A DNA stretch of 64,000 nt from Fratercula arctica (GCA_947846985.1 CANTUZ010000024.1:2585046-2649045); one strand, 5' to 3'; counted from the first letter of the stretch, positions 12,990 to 24,770 are shown. Numbers and translations are program-made. Notes: generated by a model from the letters alone, not told the origin.

Positions 12990-13300
12990 TCAACGCCTCT
13001 CGAAACCGCCAAAACACCAGCATCTTAAGTCTAAAAATGCAAGATCTGTGGAAAAGGGTTAGGAAGACAGTAAATTAGGCCCTGCACGAAGGGCTCTACA
13101 TGGGAAGCTAATGACCTTTTGTCTCTCCTGTCTACAGACGGGCCTCATTTGCATGTATGCAGTTGGAATAATCTCGCCCATATTTCAAGCGTGTGGCTGC
13201 ATCCCCGCGTCCTCCTCCGGAGAGGTTGCCCCCCCCGCTGTGCCTGCCATTATAACAGTGCAGCCACTTCAGACTGCCTTTAAAGCCACCTAGACACCAG
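12990..13300. promoter_or_regulatory. candidate element with POU octamer
   Basis: Contains CTAATGACCTTTTG (nuclear-receptor-like half-site), a perfect inverted octamer ATTTGCAT (13147-13154) extending into the near-palindrome TGCATGTATGCA, and GGAATAATC. CATTATAACAGTGCAGCC near 13250 is TATA-like. A short plus-strand frame here (MTFCLSCLQTG) is not a recognised protein. Confidence 0.38.
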
Positions 13301-14459
13301 CCGGGCTCCTCCAGCCCGACGGGAGGCTCTCCCCACGCAAGAGAAAGAGAGGTTGGAGGCCCCATATGTGACAAAACCGAGACGGGGCGACGCAGCTGGG
13401 GGGACACCCCGAGCTGCGAGACCCCGACGGCAATGCCCCTACCCCAGCTATGGGGAGCATCCCTGGGTTTTGGGGTGGGGGTGGGGGGGGAGGCGCTACT
13501 CCAGCCCCCATCCTCCTCTGAGGACCAAGATTTTAGGTTGATCTCAGGTTTACGGAGCCCAAGTGTTTTACCAGATCCCGGTGCCGCCAGCTGGAGCCCT
13601 GGGATGCCCTTTCTTGGGTGCTTTGAGGGTATTTTTGAAGAAATTCCCAAAGGGCAGGTTAAAAGTGTTGGAAGGGGAAAATCCGGGTGCCAGCTGAGGT
13701 CTCTCCCTGCTCACACTCCTTCTCCTCAAAACCTGGAGGTATCTCTGAGCTGCTTTAACAGCCCCAGGAGGAGCTACGAGCCCGACTGGGGGAGGCTGGT
13801 GTTACTGGGACCGGCGCAGCTCTTTGCAACACCCCCTAAAAACCCAATTCCCGCTCCAGGGTGTGCAGCGGGAAGGCAGGGGACACCCTCGCCCAGTGGA
13901 GCCACCTGGTAGCGCTTGGCTTCCCACTGTCCATCCTCATCATCAACTTGCCCCACGGAGACCCCAAGAGCCGCACTAGCCCGTGGCAACCCCAAGAGCT
14001 GGACTAGCCCTGGCTCAGAGCAATCCGGGTTGCCAAAGCCAGAGCAACGCAACTCAGGTAACCCTGGCTGCACCCCAAAACCACCAAGCACCATCTCCCC
14101 CTTCCTCCCCAAGGCTTCCGGCATCAAAAATAAGAATTCTTTCTCGTTTATGCCATTGTCTCCCCCTCCACTGAGCCCCAAGACCTGGTCTCGGCCCCTC
14201 TCCCTGCGCCAGGATCGGGCGTCGGGGCGCTGGGAAGGCGGCGCGGTGGCGAACGCAAGCCCTCAGACAGGCAGAGCTGTCGATCCGGCCCCCGCCGCTC
14301 AAAAGATTGATTAAGGACCAAAAAAAAAATTTAAAAAAAAAAAAATTAAAAAAAAAAAAACACAAACAAAAGAGAAAAGGGAACTTATGGACATGAGCTG
14401 AGAGGCGGGGAAAGAGGGGAGGGGAAACGAGCCCGGCCAAGTTAAAATTCCGACGGAGA
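13301..14459. other. no gene seen
   Basis: GC-rich unique DNA ending in A-runs at 14321-14360. No exon or repeat recognised. Confidence 0.55.
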
Positions 14460-15025
14460 AGTTGCAGCTGAACTATAGAGTCTAGACAACCATTCACGGC
14501 CCTGGCCCCAATTGTTATATAGCCTCTATTGTCTTAATTAACCATTTTAGCCGAAATGGGAGCAGACAAATCTTTTCTTCTCCGTTCCACCCCTCCTCTG
14601 CCGCACACTCAGGCAGACAAACACACAACCGAGTCAAGTGCTTTGATTTTTAAAAGAAAAAAAAATAAAAAAGCCCCCTCGGCATATATACCCCCCCCTT
14701 TTTTTTTTTTGTTTTGGGGTAAGGGGAGGGGGGGAATGGACCTTTGCAAGGTTCCTTGAGAAAAATCACTCGCCAAACAAGCCGGGGGAGAGGGGCTACT
14801 TGTGGGGGGGGGGGGGGGGGGGGGGTGTGTGTGGAAGAAATGCAAATCCTGACGCAACGTGAATGGGAACAAATGGCTTGATTCTTTTAATCTCCTAATG
14901 TGCTTAATAAAGCATTATGGCAATGCAAATTTTATTTTAATGCTGTACATATTTTATTGGACACGCTGGTAATTTTGAGTTGGCTGCACAATCCGCCGCT
15001 TTGTTTTACCGAGTTATTGCCGGCT
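14460..15025. promoter_or_regulatory. candidate enhancer with SOX, POU and homeodomain sites
   Basis: Two AT-rich unique sub-blocks flank a G-run. The first (14460-14600) has SOX-type ATTGTT (14511-14516) and ATTGTC (14528-14533), palindromic TTAATTAA (14534-14541), and the inverted repeat CCATTT/AAATGG (14542-14559). The second (14830-15020) has two perfect octamers, ATGCAAAT at 14840-14847 and 14923-14930, and TTAATAAAGCATTATGG. The SOX-POU-homeodomain mix is typical of neural progenitor enhancers. Conservation is inferred. Confidence 0.45.
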
Positions 15026-15639
15026 TGGCGGGGGGGGGGGGGGGGGGGGGGGCGCGGGATGGATATTTTTGAGGGTATCGCGGGACTTCTGCCAACCAAT
15101 AGCCCCGGGAATGTGGGCAGCACACCCTTCAGAGGCCAAAGGGGAATAAATAAATAAATAAATATATAAATAAAGAGGGCCAAATTCGCCTCTCATGACC
15201 CCAGTAGAAACGCGGGAGCGACTCAGAAGCGTTTTCTCACCCCCCCCTTCCCTCTGCACCCTCGCGAGCCCCCACAGCCTCTTCTCTCTCCTCCCCCCCA
15301 TCCCCTTCCTACCCGCTATATCCCATTTACGCTGATTTAAAAGCGTTTTAGCCGGCCCGGGGGGGGGCGGAAAAAATTCAGGACATGGGCGGGAGGCTCT
15401 GTGCCCCTTCGCGGGGGGGGGGGGGGGTCTCATGGTCCGCGTGTCTCTAATATTGCCCCTTCCCCACCATGAACCGAAACCAGGCGTCTCCGCAGAGACC
15501 CCCGCGGGCGCTGCACCCCCTTCACCCCTGCGGAAATCAGGGCGCCGCGAGCATTTTTTTTTGCCAGCCAGCCTTGCCCGATGGTGGGGGGGCATGGGGG
15601 GGGGGGGGGGGGCGTGTGTGGAAAATCTGCCTCATTTTA
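15026..15639. other. G-run-rich segment
   Basis: G-runs at about 15031-15052, 15412-15427 and 15596-15612 separate unique GC-rich stretches, with a TAAATAAATAAATA run at 15147-15174. G-quadruplex potential is high. No gene seen. Confidence 0.6.
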
Positions 15640-15800
15640 TGCCAGTGTGTCAAGGTACAAACCTGATTGCAAAAGAAAGAAATTAGTGACAATTATAATC
15701 ATCCTGCCGGGCGGCAGCTCTCTTAATAGAAAACTGTCATTTTGGCAGGATAAATGCGGCGCGGAGCGGAGAGCTCCGTAAAACAAACACGGATGTGTGC
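15640..15800. promoter_or_regulatory. candidate regulatory element with CTGCCG palindrome
   Basis: A compact unique block. It contains GTGACAATTATAATCATC (SOX and homeodomain cores), then the perfect inverted repeat CTGCCG-GG-CGGCAG (15704-15717), CTTAATAG and TTTTGGCAGGATAAATG. The surrounding DNA consists of G-runs and GC-rich sequence, so this block stands out. Confidence 0.4.
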
Positions 15801-17474
15801 GAAAGGGCGAGATTGGGATCGCTCCCGAATCCGCTCGGAAAAGGGTTTGGTTTTTTTTTTTTTGGTTTTTGTTGTTTCCCCCCCCCCCTCAGCGCGGAGC
15901 TGAGCACCACGCTGCTTCCCCCCGCGCGTGAGGAGCCCAGGGACGGCTCTGCTCCCCCCATGGAAACCCCGAGAGACGAGCTGCAGGGCAGGGAACAACC
16001 ACACGAAGGACTTTGGGAGACAAGGGGTGGAGAAGCACAGAAAAGGGGTGCAAAAAGCCTTTACTAAAACCACTGGGGGGGGGGTGTGTGTGTGTGCACG
16101 TCTGGGAGCTGGAGAACAGAGTCCGCAGCCCCTTCCCACCCCACTGAACCCCTCTTGCCACGGCGTTTCGCCAGGGCAGGGGGCAGAAGTGTCACCCTGA
16201 TGGTGGGGACGGGCTCCCCTGGCAGGACGGAGAAGACCTTGAGCGCAGAAGGAACGTGCCCCACCACAAGCCTGGAAACCCAGCCCCCAAACCTGCACGG
16301 CAGCGGATGCAGGGGCAGGCGGGGAGCTCCCCCCCGTCCTCCCCTCAGCCCTACAAGTGACTTGCTGCAGGAGGTGTGGAAACCAGAGGCACGAAGAGGG
16401 TCAACGGTCTTCCCTCAACGCCCGGGGAAGACCGATCCCTCCACAGTTAAACGCAGCAGCTCGGAGACGGGGTCAGGAAGCCTTTTGGCTGCTGATGACC
16501 AGCAGGGAAGGGCTGCAGGAAGGATTAAGGGGATTAACATGGTCCAGGAGCGACTTCTAAGAGGTTTGCCACAGCCAAGAAGGCTGGTCTGCAGGGCAAG
16601 GAGGGCCAAGCAGGGACCTTTGCCAAGGGAGCGGGGAGTTTGCAAGTCAAGAGAGATCCAAAAACGTATCCTGGCCTTTCGTGGTCCTCCCACAGGGCCC
16701 ACCACAGCTGTGCAAACCCCCTGAGCTGTCGCTAGTGCCTTCCCAGGACACAAAGAGCAGCACTTCTGGGGAGAAAAAGCCAGTTCTGCCTACCCACGTT
16801 CACAGCCAGGTCTGCAAATTCCCACATTCCCCTCTCACTTCATTCCTACAAGGTACGCAGGAGCAAGGACCACAGAGACTTCACGCTTTGAGCCCTGCTG
16901 GGGACACCTGAGGGGCACGAGACCCATGGTACCAGCCAGGCCTCCAGTCACCCCATGTTGGGGGGGGTCCCATCCTCCAGCCGGCAAGTCCAGCTGTGCA
17001 CCCCTTCCCACCTACCCCACCTTCACCAGGGCACTCCAGCCACTGCAAAAACAAGTTCATGAAGGTCTTCCAGAAGAGCAGACCCTACAGAGATGATGAG
17101 GGTCACCAACACCCACAGTAAACCCTTCAACGTCAGCAAAAAAACCATCCAGACCCTTAAGCACATACAAAGAACAAAGACCAACCTGAGAGCTGAGGAG
17201 CAGGAGGACCAGCACCGGCATGGATGCCGCAAGGCCAGAAGCTGAGATGAAGATAGAGGAGAAACCAGAGTCCTTCCATGCCCTCCTTTAAATAGAGCAA
17301 CAGCCCCAGGCTGGCCCCTGCCCTGATTGCTCACGGCTCTCAGGTGTCATCTCCTCAGGGGTGGGACCACAGCTTGTTTCCAGCACCCAACCACGAGAGC
17401 TCTGCTTGATGCCCACCTGGCTGGGATTCGGGAGGGACCTAGAACAGGTGGAAATGGGGTGGTGGGAGCTTGGT
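15801..17474. other. CpG-poor unidentified stretch
   Basis: From about 16.3 to 17.45 kb CpGs become sparse and the composition differs from the GC-rich neighbours, suggesting an old repeat or long-methylated DNA. A 103-codon minus-strand frame (17023-17334) is Leu/Val-rich but I recognise no protein. No LTR ends or CR1 motifs seen. Confidence 0.45.
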
Positions 17475-18780
17475 GCATGATCTGACCATCACGTGCGTGC
17501 TCCAACCATCACATGCATGCTCCATCCATTACATGCGTGCTCCAACCATCATGTGTGTGCTCCAACCATCACATGCCTGCTCCAACCATCATGTGCATGC
17601 TCCATCACATGCATGCTCCAACCATCACGTGTGTGCTCCAACCACCATGTGCGCTCCAACCATCACGTGCGTGCTCCAACCACCATGTGCGCTCCAACCA
17701 TGACGTGCATGCTCCAGCCATCATGTGCATGCTCCATCACATGCATGCTCCAGCCATCATGTGCATGCTCCAACCATCACGTGCATGCTCCATCTACCTC
17801 ATGTGCGCTCCAACCATCACATCTGTGCTCCATCCATTACATGCGTGCTCCATCCATTACATGTGTGCTCCAACCATTACGTGCCTGCTCCAACCATCAC
17901 GTGCATGCTCCAGCCATCACATGCCTGCTCCATCTATCTCCTGTGTGCTCCAGCCATCACATCCATGCTCCATCCATTACATGCATGCTCCAACCATGAC
18001 GTGCATGCTCCATCACATGCACGAGCCAACCATCGTATGCATGCTCCAACCATCACGTGCATGCTCCAGCCATCACGTGCCTGCTGCAACCGTCATGTGC
18101 ATGCTCCAACCACCACATATGTGCTCCTACCATGTGCATGCTCCATCACATGCATGAGCCAACCATCACGTGCATGCTCCAGCCATCATGTGCATGCTCC
18201 ATCTACCTCATGTGTGCTCCAACCATCACATCTGTGCTCCATCCATTACATGTGTGCTCCAACCATTACGTGCCTGCTCCAACCATCACGTGCCTGCTCC
18301 ATCCACCACGTGCATGCTCCATCACATGCATGCTCCAACCATCACGTGTGTGCTCCAACCACCATGTGCGCTCCAACCATGACGTGCATGCTCCAACCAT
18401 CACGTGTGTGCTCCAACCACCATGTGTGCTCCAACCATGACGTGCATGCTCCAACCATCACGTGCATGCTCCATCACATGCATGAGCCAACCATCACGTG
18501 CATGCTCCAGCCATCATGTGCATGCTCCATCTACCTCATGTGTGCTCCAACCATCACATCCATGCTCCATCCATTACATGCATGCTCCAACCATGACGTG
18601 CATGCTCCATCACATGCATGAGCCAACCATCGTATGCATGCTCCAACCATCGTATGCATGCTCCAGCCATCACGTGCCTGCTGCAACCATCACGTGCCTG
18701 CTCCATCCACCACGTGCATGCTCCATCCACCACACGCATGCTCCATTAATCACAGCCACACTCCAGCCGCCACATCCATG
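17475..18780. repeat. minisatellite, ~65 copies of a 20-bp unit
   Basis: A 1.3-kb array with consensus CATGCTCCAACCATCACGTG and variants (ATCCATTACATG, GCCATCATGTG). Many units carry the palindromic E-box CACGTG, and most carry GCATGC or TGCATG. Longer blocks recur: CATCTACCTCATGTG at about 17789, 18199 and 18529, and CATGAGCCAACCATC at about 18150, 18480 and 18613. So the array grew by segmental steps. Twenty bases read through three frames give a 20-residue peptide period without stops, producing spurious frames of 127-298 codons. Confidence 0.95.
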
Positions 18781-18889
18781 CTCCGTCCAGCCAGGCCTGG
18801 CTTCGGGAGGGCACGACACAACCTGTGCCCTGAGAAGGGGCTGGAGAGGTCCAGAGGATGGGAAGGGTGTTGCTGCCCCTGCACAACGC

Positions 18890-19420
18890 ACCAGAGTCTT
18901 CATCTTCGTTAAAGCCTCCAGGCACGCTCTTAATGTTACCTCTCTAATAATAATATTTCATCTGCCTTATCTGATTAGGTTAGGCTCATTTGATTTTTGC
19001 AAAACACCTTTAATCACCTTGCAAATTCCCCCTCATTATAAACAGAGCCACCACAAACATTTTCAGCAATCCAAGTTTTATTTTCAGCAATCCTTTTTTT
19101 TTTTTTTTTCTCATACGCAAGAAAGGCGGTTGTAAAAAAAAAAATATATATTTTAAAAATATGAACAAGACAGAGGCTGAGAAAACATTAACAAGGCCCT
19201 GTGCTTTCTGCTAAAGTGCCTTCATTTCATTATCATTAAATTTGCCTAGTAATTAGATTTCGGTGCATGAATATTTTAAAAAAAATGTAACAGACAGGCT
19301 GTCAAAAAAAAGCACGACAACATCAATTCGATAATTTTTTAGACAGAGACATTCATAAGCAATTAACACAGATTTCCTGGCTTTTGGAGACTTTTTTCCT
19401 TTCTTTTCTTCTTTTTTTTT
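18890..19420. promoter_or_regulatory. candidate enhancer next to the 17.5-18.8 kb minisatellite
   Basis: AT-rich unique sequence. It has TTATCTGATTAGG (GATA/homeodomain), CACCTTTAATCACCTTG, ATTATAAACAG, and a GACAG-G-CTGTC inverted repeat (19293-19303) whose arms match MEIS/TGIF half-sites. TAATTAG (19250s) and AGCAATTAACACAG (19357 onward) add homeodomain cores. Poly(T) at about 19095-19110 splits it. No coding potential is seen. Confidence 0.42.
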
Positions 19421-19689
19421 TTTTTTCCCCCCCTCCCAACCTCGTGTCCTTTCGCCTGCAATCAAAAGAAAAATCACTGTAAACATCGGTGCTTCCTTTT
19501 CTATTTTTTGGGTGTTTGTTTTTTGGTTTTTTTTTTTTTTTTCCTGCTTTGCCAACATGTTAAGACGATCCCGGTGCCGGTTTTCCCTCCCTCTTGGTGT
19601 GCTCCGGCGCTCCGCTCCCCCGCCTCAGCCTTGCTAAACACGGGCAGGCGCGAGGTTGGGTCATCCGTCAGACCTTCCCGGCTCCTGCA

Positions 19690-19870
19690 GGACCGGATTA
19701 AATTAAGGTTGCATGAAGCTTCTGTCTTGATCTTCAGGCATTTCTGCTGAAAACAGTGATTTTGACCACTATTTGCATAATTGTACAGTTACGTATTCAC
19801 CGGGTCCCTAATTATACGATCTGTGTTCGACACCGCTCCAGACGAGGGGAGGTTTGCCAGGGGCATATTA
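19690..19870. promoter_or_regulatory. candidate element with POU octamer
   Basis: Contains a perfect inverted octamer ATTTGCAT (19771-19778) running into AATTGTAC, then TTACGTATTC and CTAATTATACG. AT-rich and unique between GC-rich neighbours. Confidence 0.36.
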
Positions 19871-20349
19871 AACTGCTCGGTGGTTCTCCCCCCCGCCCCC
19901 GGGCCTGATCCTGCCTCCAGGTGGGCTCCAGTATGACCGGCCCCACCTCCCACAGCTCCTCCCTGCAAGGCTTGGGACCACCACGCCGCAGTGGGGACAG
20001 CCCCGGGCTTGGCCACCAAACCACGGTGGGGACAGCCCCATGCTCGCCTGTCCTCCCCACCCTATATTTTTGTGAGACGCACACCCAGAGTGATGCCAGA
20101 CCCCCCCCCCCAAAAAAGAAGGGTTGTGGGTGGGATGGCAGTCCCTGCTCTCCAGCCACCAAAATGACCCCCTGCAGAGCCCTCGTCCTCCAGTTTTCAC
20201 CCAAAGGTGCAGCACCACCAGCCTCTGCCTTGCCCCCGCTGAACATTTCCAACAGGACCAAAAGGTGGATGGAAAAAACAACATAATCCCAAATGTCCCC
20301 CTTTTTTTCCCCCCTCCTCGGTGGTCCCAGAAGAACCTCACATGCCAGA

Positions 20350-20445
20350 AAGAAGTTTAGTGGTGGAGTTGGCGGTGCTGAGTTGACGGTTGGACGTGAT
20401 GATCTCAAAGATCTTTTCCAACCTAACTGGTTCTATGATTGTGTG
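20350..20445 (+). mobile_element. CR1 LINE, short 3' fragment
   Basis: Matches the 3' terminus of a different CR1 subfamily: GTGGTGGAGTTGGCGGTGC, then GGTTGGACGTGATGATCTC, TCTTTTCCAACCTAAC and TTCTATGATTGTGTGA. About 95 bases, 5'-truncated, and more diverged than the 23.3 or 63.2 kb copies. Confidence 0.9.
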
Positions 20446-20929
20446 ACGCAAGATCCGAGCTATTTTGGAGGTGGGTCAGCACGGGGTAGGTCCAGCCCAT
20501 GCCTGGAACCAGCACAGCCCCCAGACTGCGTTTGCCATACGACTGGTACGGTGCCACCAACCCCATGGAGATGCCCGGGACGGAGCTGGTTGCTCACAAC
20601 CGGCTTCTCGCACATCCAGGGGGGCAAGTTCCCGCTCCCCCCCCACCCCGAACTCCTCATTTGGAAAGCAGCAACATTTGGAGGGATTTTATTTCCGACA
20701 GAGCTTCCAAAGTTCCTGGGATTAGTCCTAAATCAGGACCAAGCAATTAAAATAGTCAAGAAAAGGGGCCTCTTCCCTCTGCGCATCCCGAATCCTTAAG
20801 AAATTGAGTCCTTACTTCAACCGGGCCCTTGAAATGCTGAAAGCCCGGCCAGACCCCAGCGTTAGGTCTGGGATCTCTTAAAAGAGGAAGATTTTGCAGT
20901 GAGCCCCGCTTGGGACAGCGGACAGGCAG
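20446..20929. other. no gene seen
   Basis: Unique DNA after a CR1 tail, of intermediate GC. Nothing recognised. Confidence 0.5.
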
Positions 20930-22200
20930 CCAAAATGAGCTTAAAGAGCTAATAAACATGCTGGGAAGAGAAAACGATAACAAAAAGAAACCCCAAACCC
21001 CAATTATTTGGCCTAAACGTACGTGGACGTTAAAAATCAGGGTCTGTGTTATTTTTTAGGATCGCTGTCATCAGGATCGTCACCTCCGGCAAATTAAGAG
21101 TACACAAAACAGCCACACACAAAGAAAATCCTGGACCTCAACTCAGGTCATGCCTTCCTAAAATCTCCTTTGCAAGGTTTTAGCGGCAAGAGCGGGGAGT
21201 GGAAGCAGTTGGTACAAGCAGCTGAAAGACCAAATCAAAAGCATGTGAGCAGATTAAAGAATCAATCTCTCCGTTTGATGCAGAGGAAATCCCACTAATT
21301 ATAAAGAAGGGGCTTATTTCCTGGAGTCACTCTGTTTGAAGTCATCGAAACTTAGTAATACTTAATTACTCGACTTTACGGAATGTATAACATCGAGCCC
21401 CTTCTCCCGCTCGTCCGTCCTCTGATGCCATCGCTGGGGTTTCCAGGGGGTTATGGTGATGTTCCTCCGCTACCTAGGCGCTTATTTATTCAAATGAAGC
21501 CCTTAACGGCCCTCGCACGAGCCTGCGGGGAAGCATTTAAACGTGCTTTAAAAGGAGGTTATAATGAAAAAAAATAAAAAATAAAAAATAAAAAATATCC
21601 AGAGTGATTTAGCCGTGCAAGCTACCTGGCCATTATTGCAAGCGTGCGTGCGTTGTGCGCCCGCCGTGCCAGCAAACGCCGTCAAAATCAGGTATTTGCG
21701 ATTAAACCCAAAGGGAAGGTATTTGCCCCGTCTTAATCCTGGGAAAGGGAAGGGGGTTGGACTGAAACGCGGCTTCCGCAGGCTGAGCAATCTCGGGATG
21801 CCCAAGCCAAGAGAAAAACGAGCCGCCAGCTTTTGGTTCAAGGCCGACATCCATAGACAGAAAAAAAAAAAAAAAAAAAAAAAAAAATTAAATACATTCC
21901 GGTATTTTGAGGAAAGGAAAGAGTGGCAGGTAGGCACGGGATCTTCCCAGAACTGGTATAAAGATATTCGATATTGAGGACTCTCTGATTTCCCTCGTCT
22001 CGGCAGGTGGCTGTGGGGCAAACCCGTGCTTTGCTCCAGGGCCAACAACTGCCAGTCTCATAAAGCACCGCGCCAAAGCTCGAGATTCCGGAGCCAGGTG
22101 ATAAACATGGAGGGGAATCGCAGCTTTCATTTAAAAAAAAAAAAAAAGAAAAAAAAAAGAAAAAAAAAAGAAAAAAAAAATAGCAATAACTGTATTTTTA
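20930..22200. promoter_or_regulatory. broad candidate regulatory region
   Basis: AT-rich unique sequence with few CpGs until 21.4 kb. Cores include AATCAATC, CACTAATTATAAAG, AGTAATACTTAATTACTCG and GCTTATTTATTCAAATG (21480s). An (AAAAAT)n run lies at 21564-21597 and poly(A) runs at 21861-21887 and 22131-22180. No gene seen. Confidence 0.33.
21564..21597. repeat. (AAAAAT)n microsatellite
   Basis: Short A-rich array with AAAAAAT periodicity inside an AT-rich block. Confidence 0.85.
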
Positions 22201-23254
22201 CAGGTTGAAACCTTGAAAAATGCGGCCCAAGGGATTCAGGCAGGGAGAGGCGAGTAAGTGCATTTTTATGACGTCTTGCCCTTCCCGAGGCAGACTCAAG
22301 GGGAGCTGAACGCTCCCGAGCCCATCCCTGGCACCGAAGCTGCTCCCAGGACCCGAGTCCTCAGGCAAAGCCAAGGGAGCGAAGCCCACAGGACCCAAAC
22401 CCTCTCCCAGGATGACTTTAGTCTCTCTAAGCCCATCACCCTTCCAGAGAAAACCTCCGGGGAGCCGGTTTCGTGAAGATCTGCCCATTTCCATGGCTGG
22501 GGAGCAGCGGCACAACCCGGGTTTGGGTTTGACTTGCTCAACCTTGGCTGGTCAATGAGACTTTTTCCCAAAATTGCTCTCTTTTTCCAACAAAGCCACT
22601 AAATTTTGGAAGGGAGGGACAGGAGGACACCTCTTCCTTCACCACCACCCGGACACACCTACCTGGGTCTACGGGTGCTACCCAGAGATCATCATTACTG
22701 GCAGCAATAACGAATCGCTGCTCCGTCCTGGAGTTTCTCCCAAATAACTTGAGTCCAGCTGGGGGAACGGATGGGAGATGTGGAGCCACGTGCCGCTCTT
22801 CGGAATTCTGCACATACCACCCCACGTCGGGAACGTCCCAGGAATGCTGCCGTGGAGTCATGAGGCTTCGCAGCCAGCAATTGGGGGTGAAAAGGGTGGT
22901 TTGTTGGTTTGGGTTGTTTTTTTTTTTTCCTAAGACAGAAACAGAAGAAATCTGCTAAGCCCGGGTTTGGCCTGACTGGGAAATGCAAACTGGGCTCCAC
23001 ACTAGTTGTGCCGGCCTGAAAAATCCCTTTTAAGATGCCTGAGCTTTGTGAAAACACCAAGCGGGAGCACGTCTCCATGAAACCCCTCTGCCTGCACGAG
23101 GAGCCTTGTGATTTTGCTGTCGAGGGGAGAACGGGCGAGTGCGGTGCCCAGCGGCACCCGCACCCCGGGGGCTGGCGTCTCACCGCTCCCCCTGCTCGCG
23201 GCTCATGCCCTTCCCTGGTTCTTTTTGCAGATAAGGCCCCAGAAACCTCCCAGA
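22201..23254. other. no gene seen
   Basis: CpG-moderate unique DNA. Minus-strand frames near 22540-22860 and 22695-23357 read as ordinary peptide but match no family and lack a convincing exon boundary. Confidence 0.45.
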
Positions 23255-23485
23255 GCTGAAAGAGGGAGATTGAGATGAGATGTGAGGCAGAAATTGTTGG
23301 CTGTGAGGGGGGTGAGCCCCTGGCCCAGGTTGCCCAGAGAAGCTGTGGCTGCCCCATCCCTGGAGGGGTTCAAGGCCAGGTTGGACGGGGCTTGGAGCAC
23401 CCTGGGCTGGTGGGAGGTGTCCCTGCCCATGGATGAGATGGTCTTCAAGGTCCTTTCCACCCCAAACCATTCTACGATTCCACAT
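23255..23485 (+). mobile_element. CR1 LINE, 3' fragment
   Basis: Plus-strand CR1 3' UTR. It runs from CTGAAAGAGGGAGATTGAG through CCCAGGTTGCCCAGAGAAGC and GGGCTGGTGGGAGGTGTCCC to CCATTCTACGATTCC. 5'-truncated. One mismatch separates its central 110 bases from the 11.6 and 63.2 kb copies. Confidence 0.95.
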
Positions 23486-24469
23486 GCAGTGTGGCATCCA
23501 CACAGACATGAACTATGAGGGCTGTTTCCAGCCCAGTGAACGCGTCTGCTCCGGGTCCCCAGTACTGCAACGAGACTTTCTCTGCTTGGGGCTCTCCTCT
23601 GGAGAGCATCCACCCACCTGGAGAGGCACAGCTCGGAGCTGCCTTTGCCGCATCTTTTACGCGCTCCGTAACGTGAATCAAAATAACATTTCCCTGAGCA
23701 ACGCAAGGAGCCTTCCAGCATTTAGTCCCTTGCAGGTGATGGGAAGAGTTCGAGCTGGGCCCAAAATAAAATTCTCACATCTCATTCCCCCCTGGAACCG
23801 AGAAAAACCCAAGGTGAGCCTATGGCTGGTAATTTTTTGCCTCTTCAGCTCTAAGGTATCGAAAAGAAAGACCCGCTGCAAGGCGAACGTCCCCAGCTTT
23901 GCTGGCTGGTAAGAGAGCTGCAAGAAAGGAGTTGGATTTTATCCAAATAGGCTTTCTAGGGCTGGAGACATCCTTCCCCGCCATCTATCATGGCCACAGG
24001 CAGCGGAGCCAGGTCTGGGCTCCAGGTCTCGGTGATGGACGACTTGCTGCGGGTGGGAAGGAGCCCGGGCTGCATCCCCCCTGCCCAGGGGACAGGCTCT
24101 GGGCAGACAGACGGACATAAACCGCCCACCCCCATTCTAGCCCTGTCCTACCTCAGAGCTCCCTGCAATGGTCCTAAAAGCAGAGCACTAGCTAAAGTTT
24201 TGGGCGCCGCTTCTTCCCGCGCCGCCCTGAGGCCACGGGTGATGGGCGTTTTCCCCCCGCGCAGCCTCCAAAAGCGGAGGCGATTTCTGCGCCTGAACAA
24301 TAACCACCTCCGCCAGACCTCAGCCTTTCCCGGAGCTGAGCACGAGGCCTTAAAGCCTCTGCTTTGAAGAAGGGGGTCCCGCTCCCCGCTGGCTCTCCCC
24401 GGAGGAAGGGACGAGCAGGTCCCCGCCGCCGAGCGAGGTCCTCGCCGCCGCCCGGCCGAGGTCTGTTTG
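23486..24469. other. no gene seen; CpG-rich end
   Basis: Unique DNA that becomes CpG-rich at 24170-24470, next to the candidate enhancer at 24.5-24.77 kb. Confidence 0.5.
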
Positions 24470-24770
24470 TCACTTTTCCTTCATTATTTGCAGTTTGTAC
24501 ACAGGCGTCATTAGGGATTCATTCGGTTTCCCTAGCAGCAGGCATTAGTCTGGCTTCCCTTTCCCCCTTCCCTCGCCAGCGCCCTTTATTTTTAGTGTCT
24601 TATTTACAGTTTGACAGAGTAACTGTAACCCTTGCAAGCTACTCCAGCGGCTTTAATCGGGGGAATAATGGGTCCTGTCTGGCGATGAATAGAATTTAGG
24701 GGACAGATTGTTCCACACTCGCCCGGTGGGGTAATTTATTTATGTGCGCACTTGTCAGGAGGAGAAAGGG
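24470..24770. promoter_or_regulatory. candidate enhancer with MYB-type inverted repeat
   Basis: A unique block flanked by CpG-rich DNA. A perfect inverted repeat TTACAGTT/AACTGTAA (24604-24611 and 24621-24628) encloses TGACAGAGT, whose TGACAG is a MEIS/TGIF core. Other cores are GTCATTAGGGATTCATTC and GGCATTAGTCTGG. AGGGGACAGATTGTTCC contains a SOX-type ATTGTT. Confidence 0.42.

Noticed and set aside
17023..17334. 103-codon Leu/Val-rich minus-strand frame
   Set aside because: Looks membrane-like, but I recognise no family, and it lies in CpG-poor unidentified DNA without exon signals.
17470..19135. Cys/His/Pro-rich plus-strand frames up to 298 codons resembling a repeat protein
   Set aside because: A 20-base unit without stops gives the same 20-residue pattern in every frame. 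No start context or splice structure seen.
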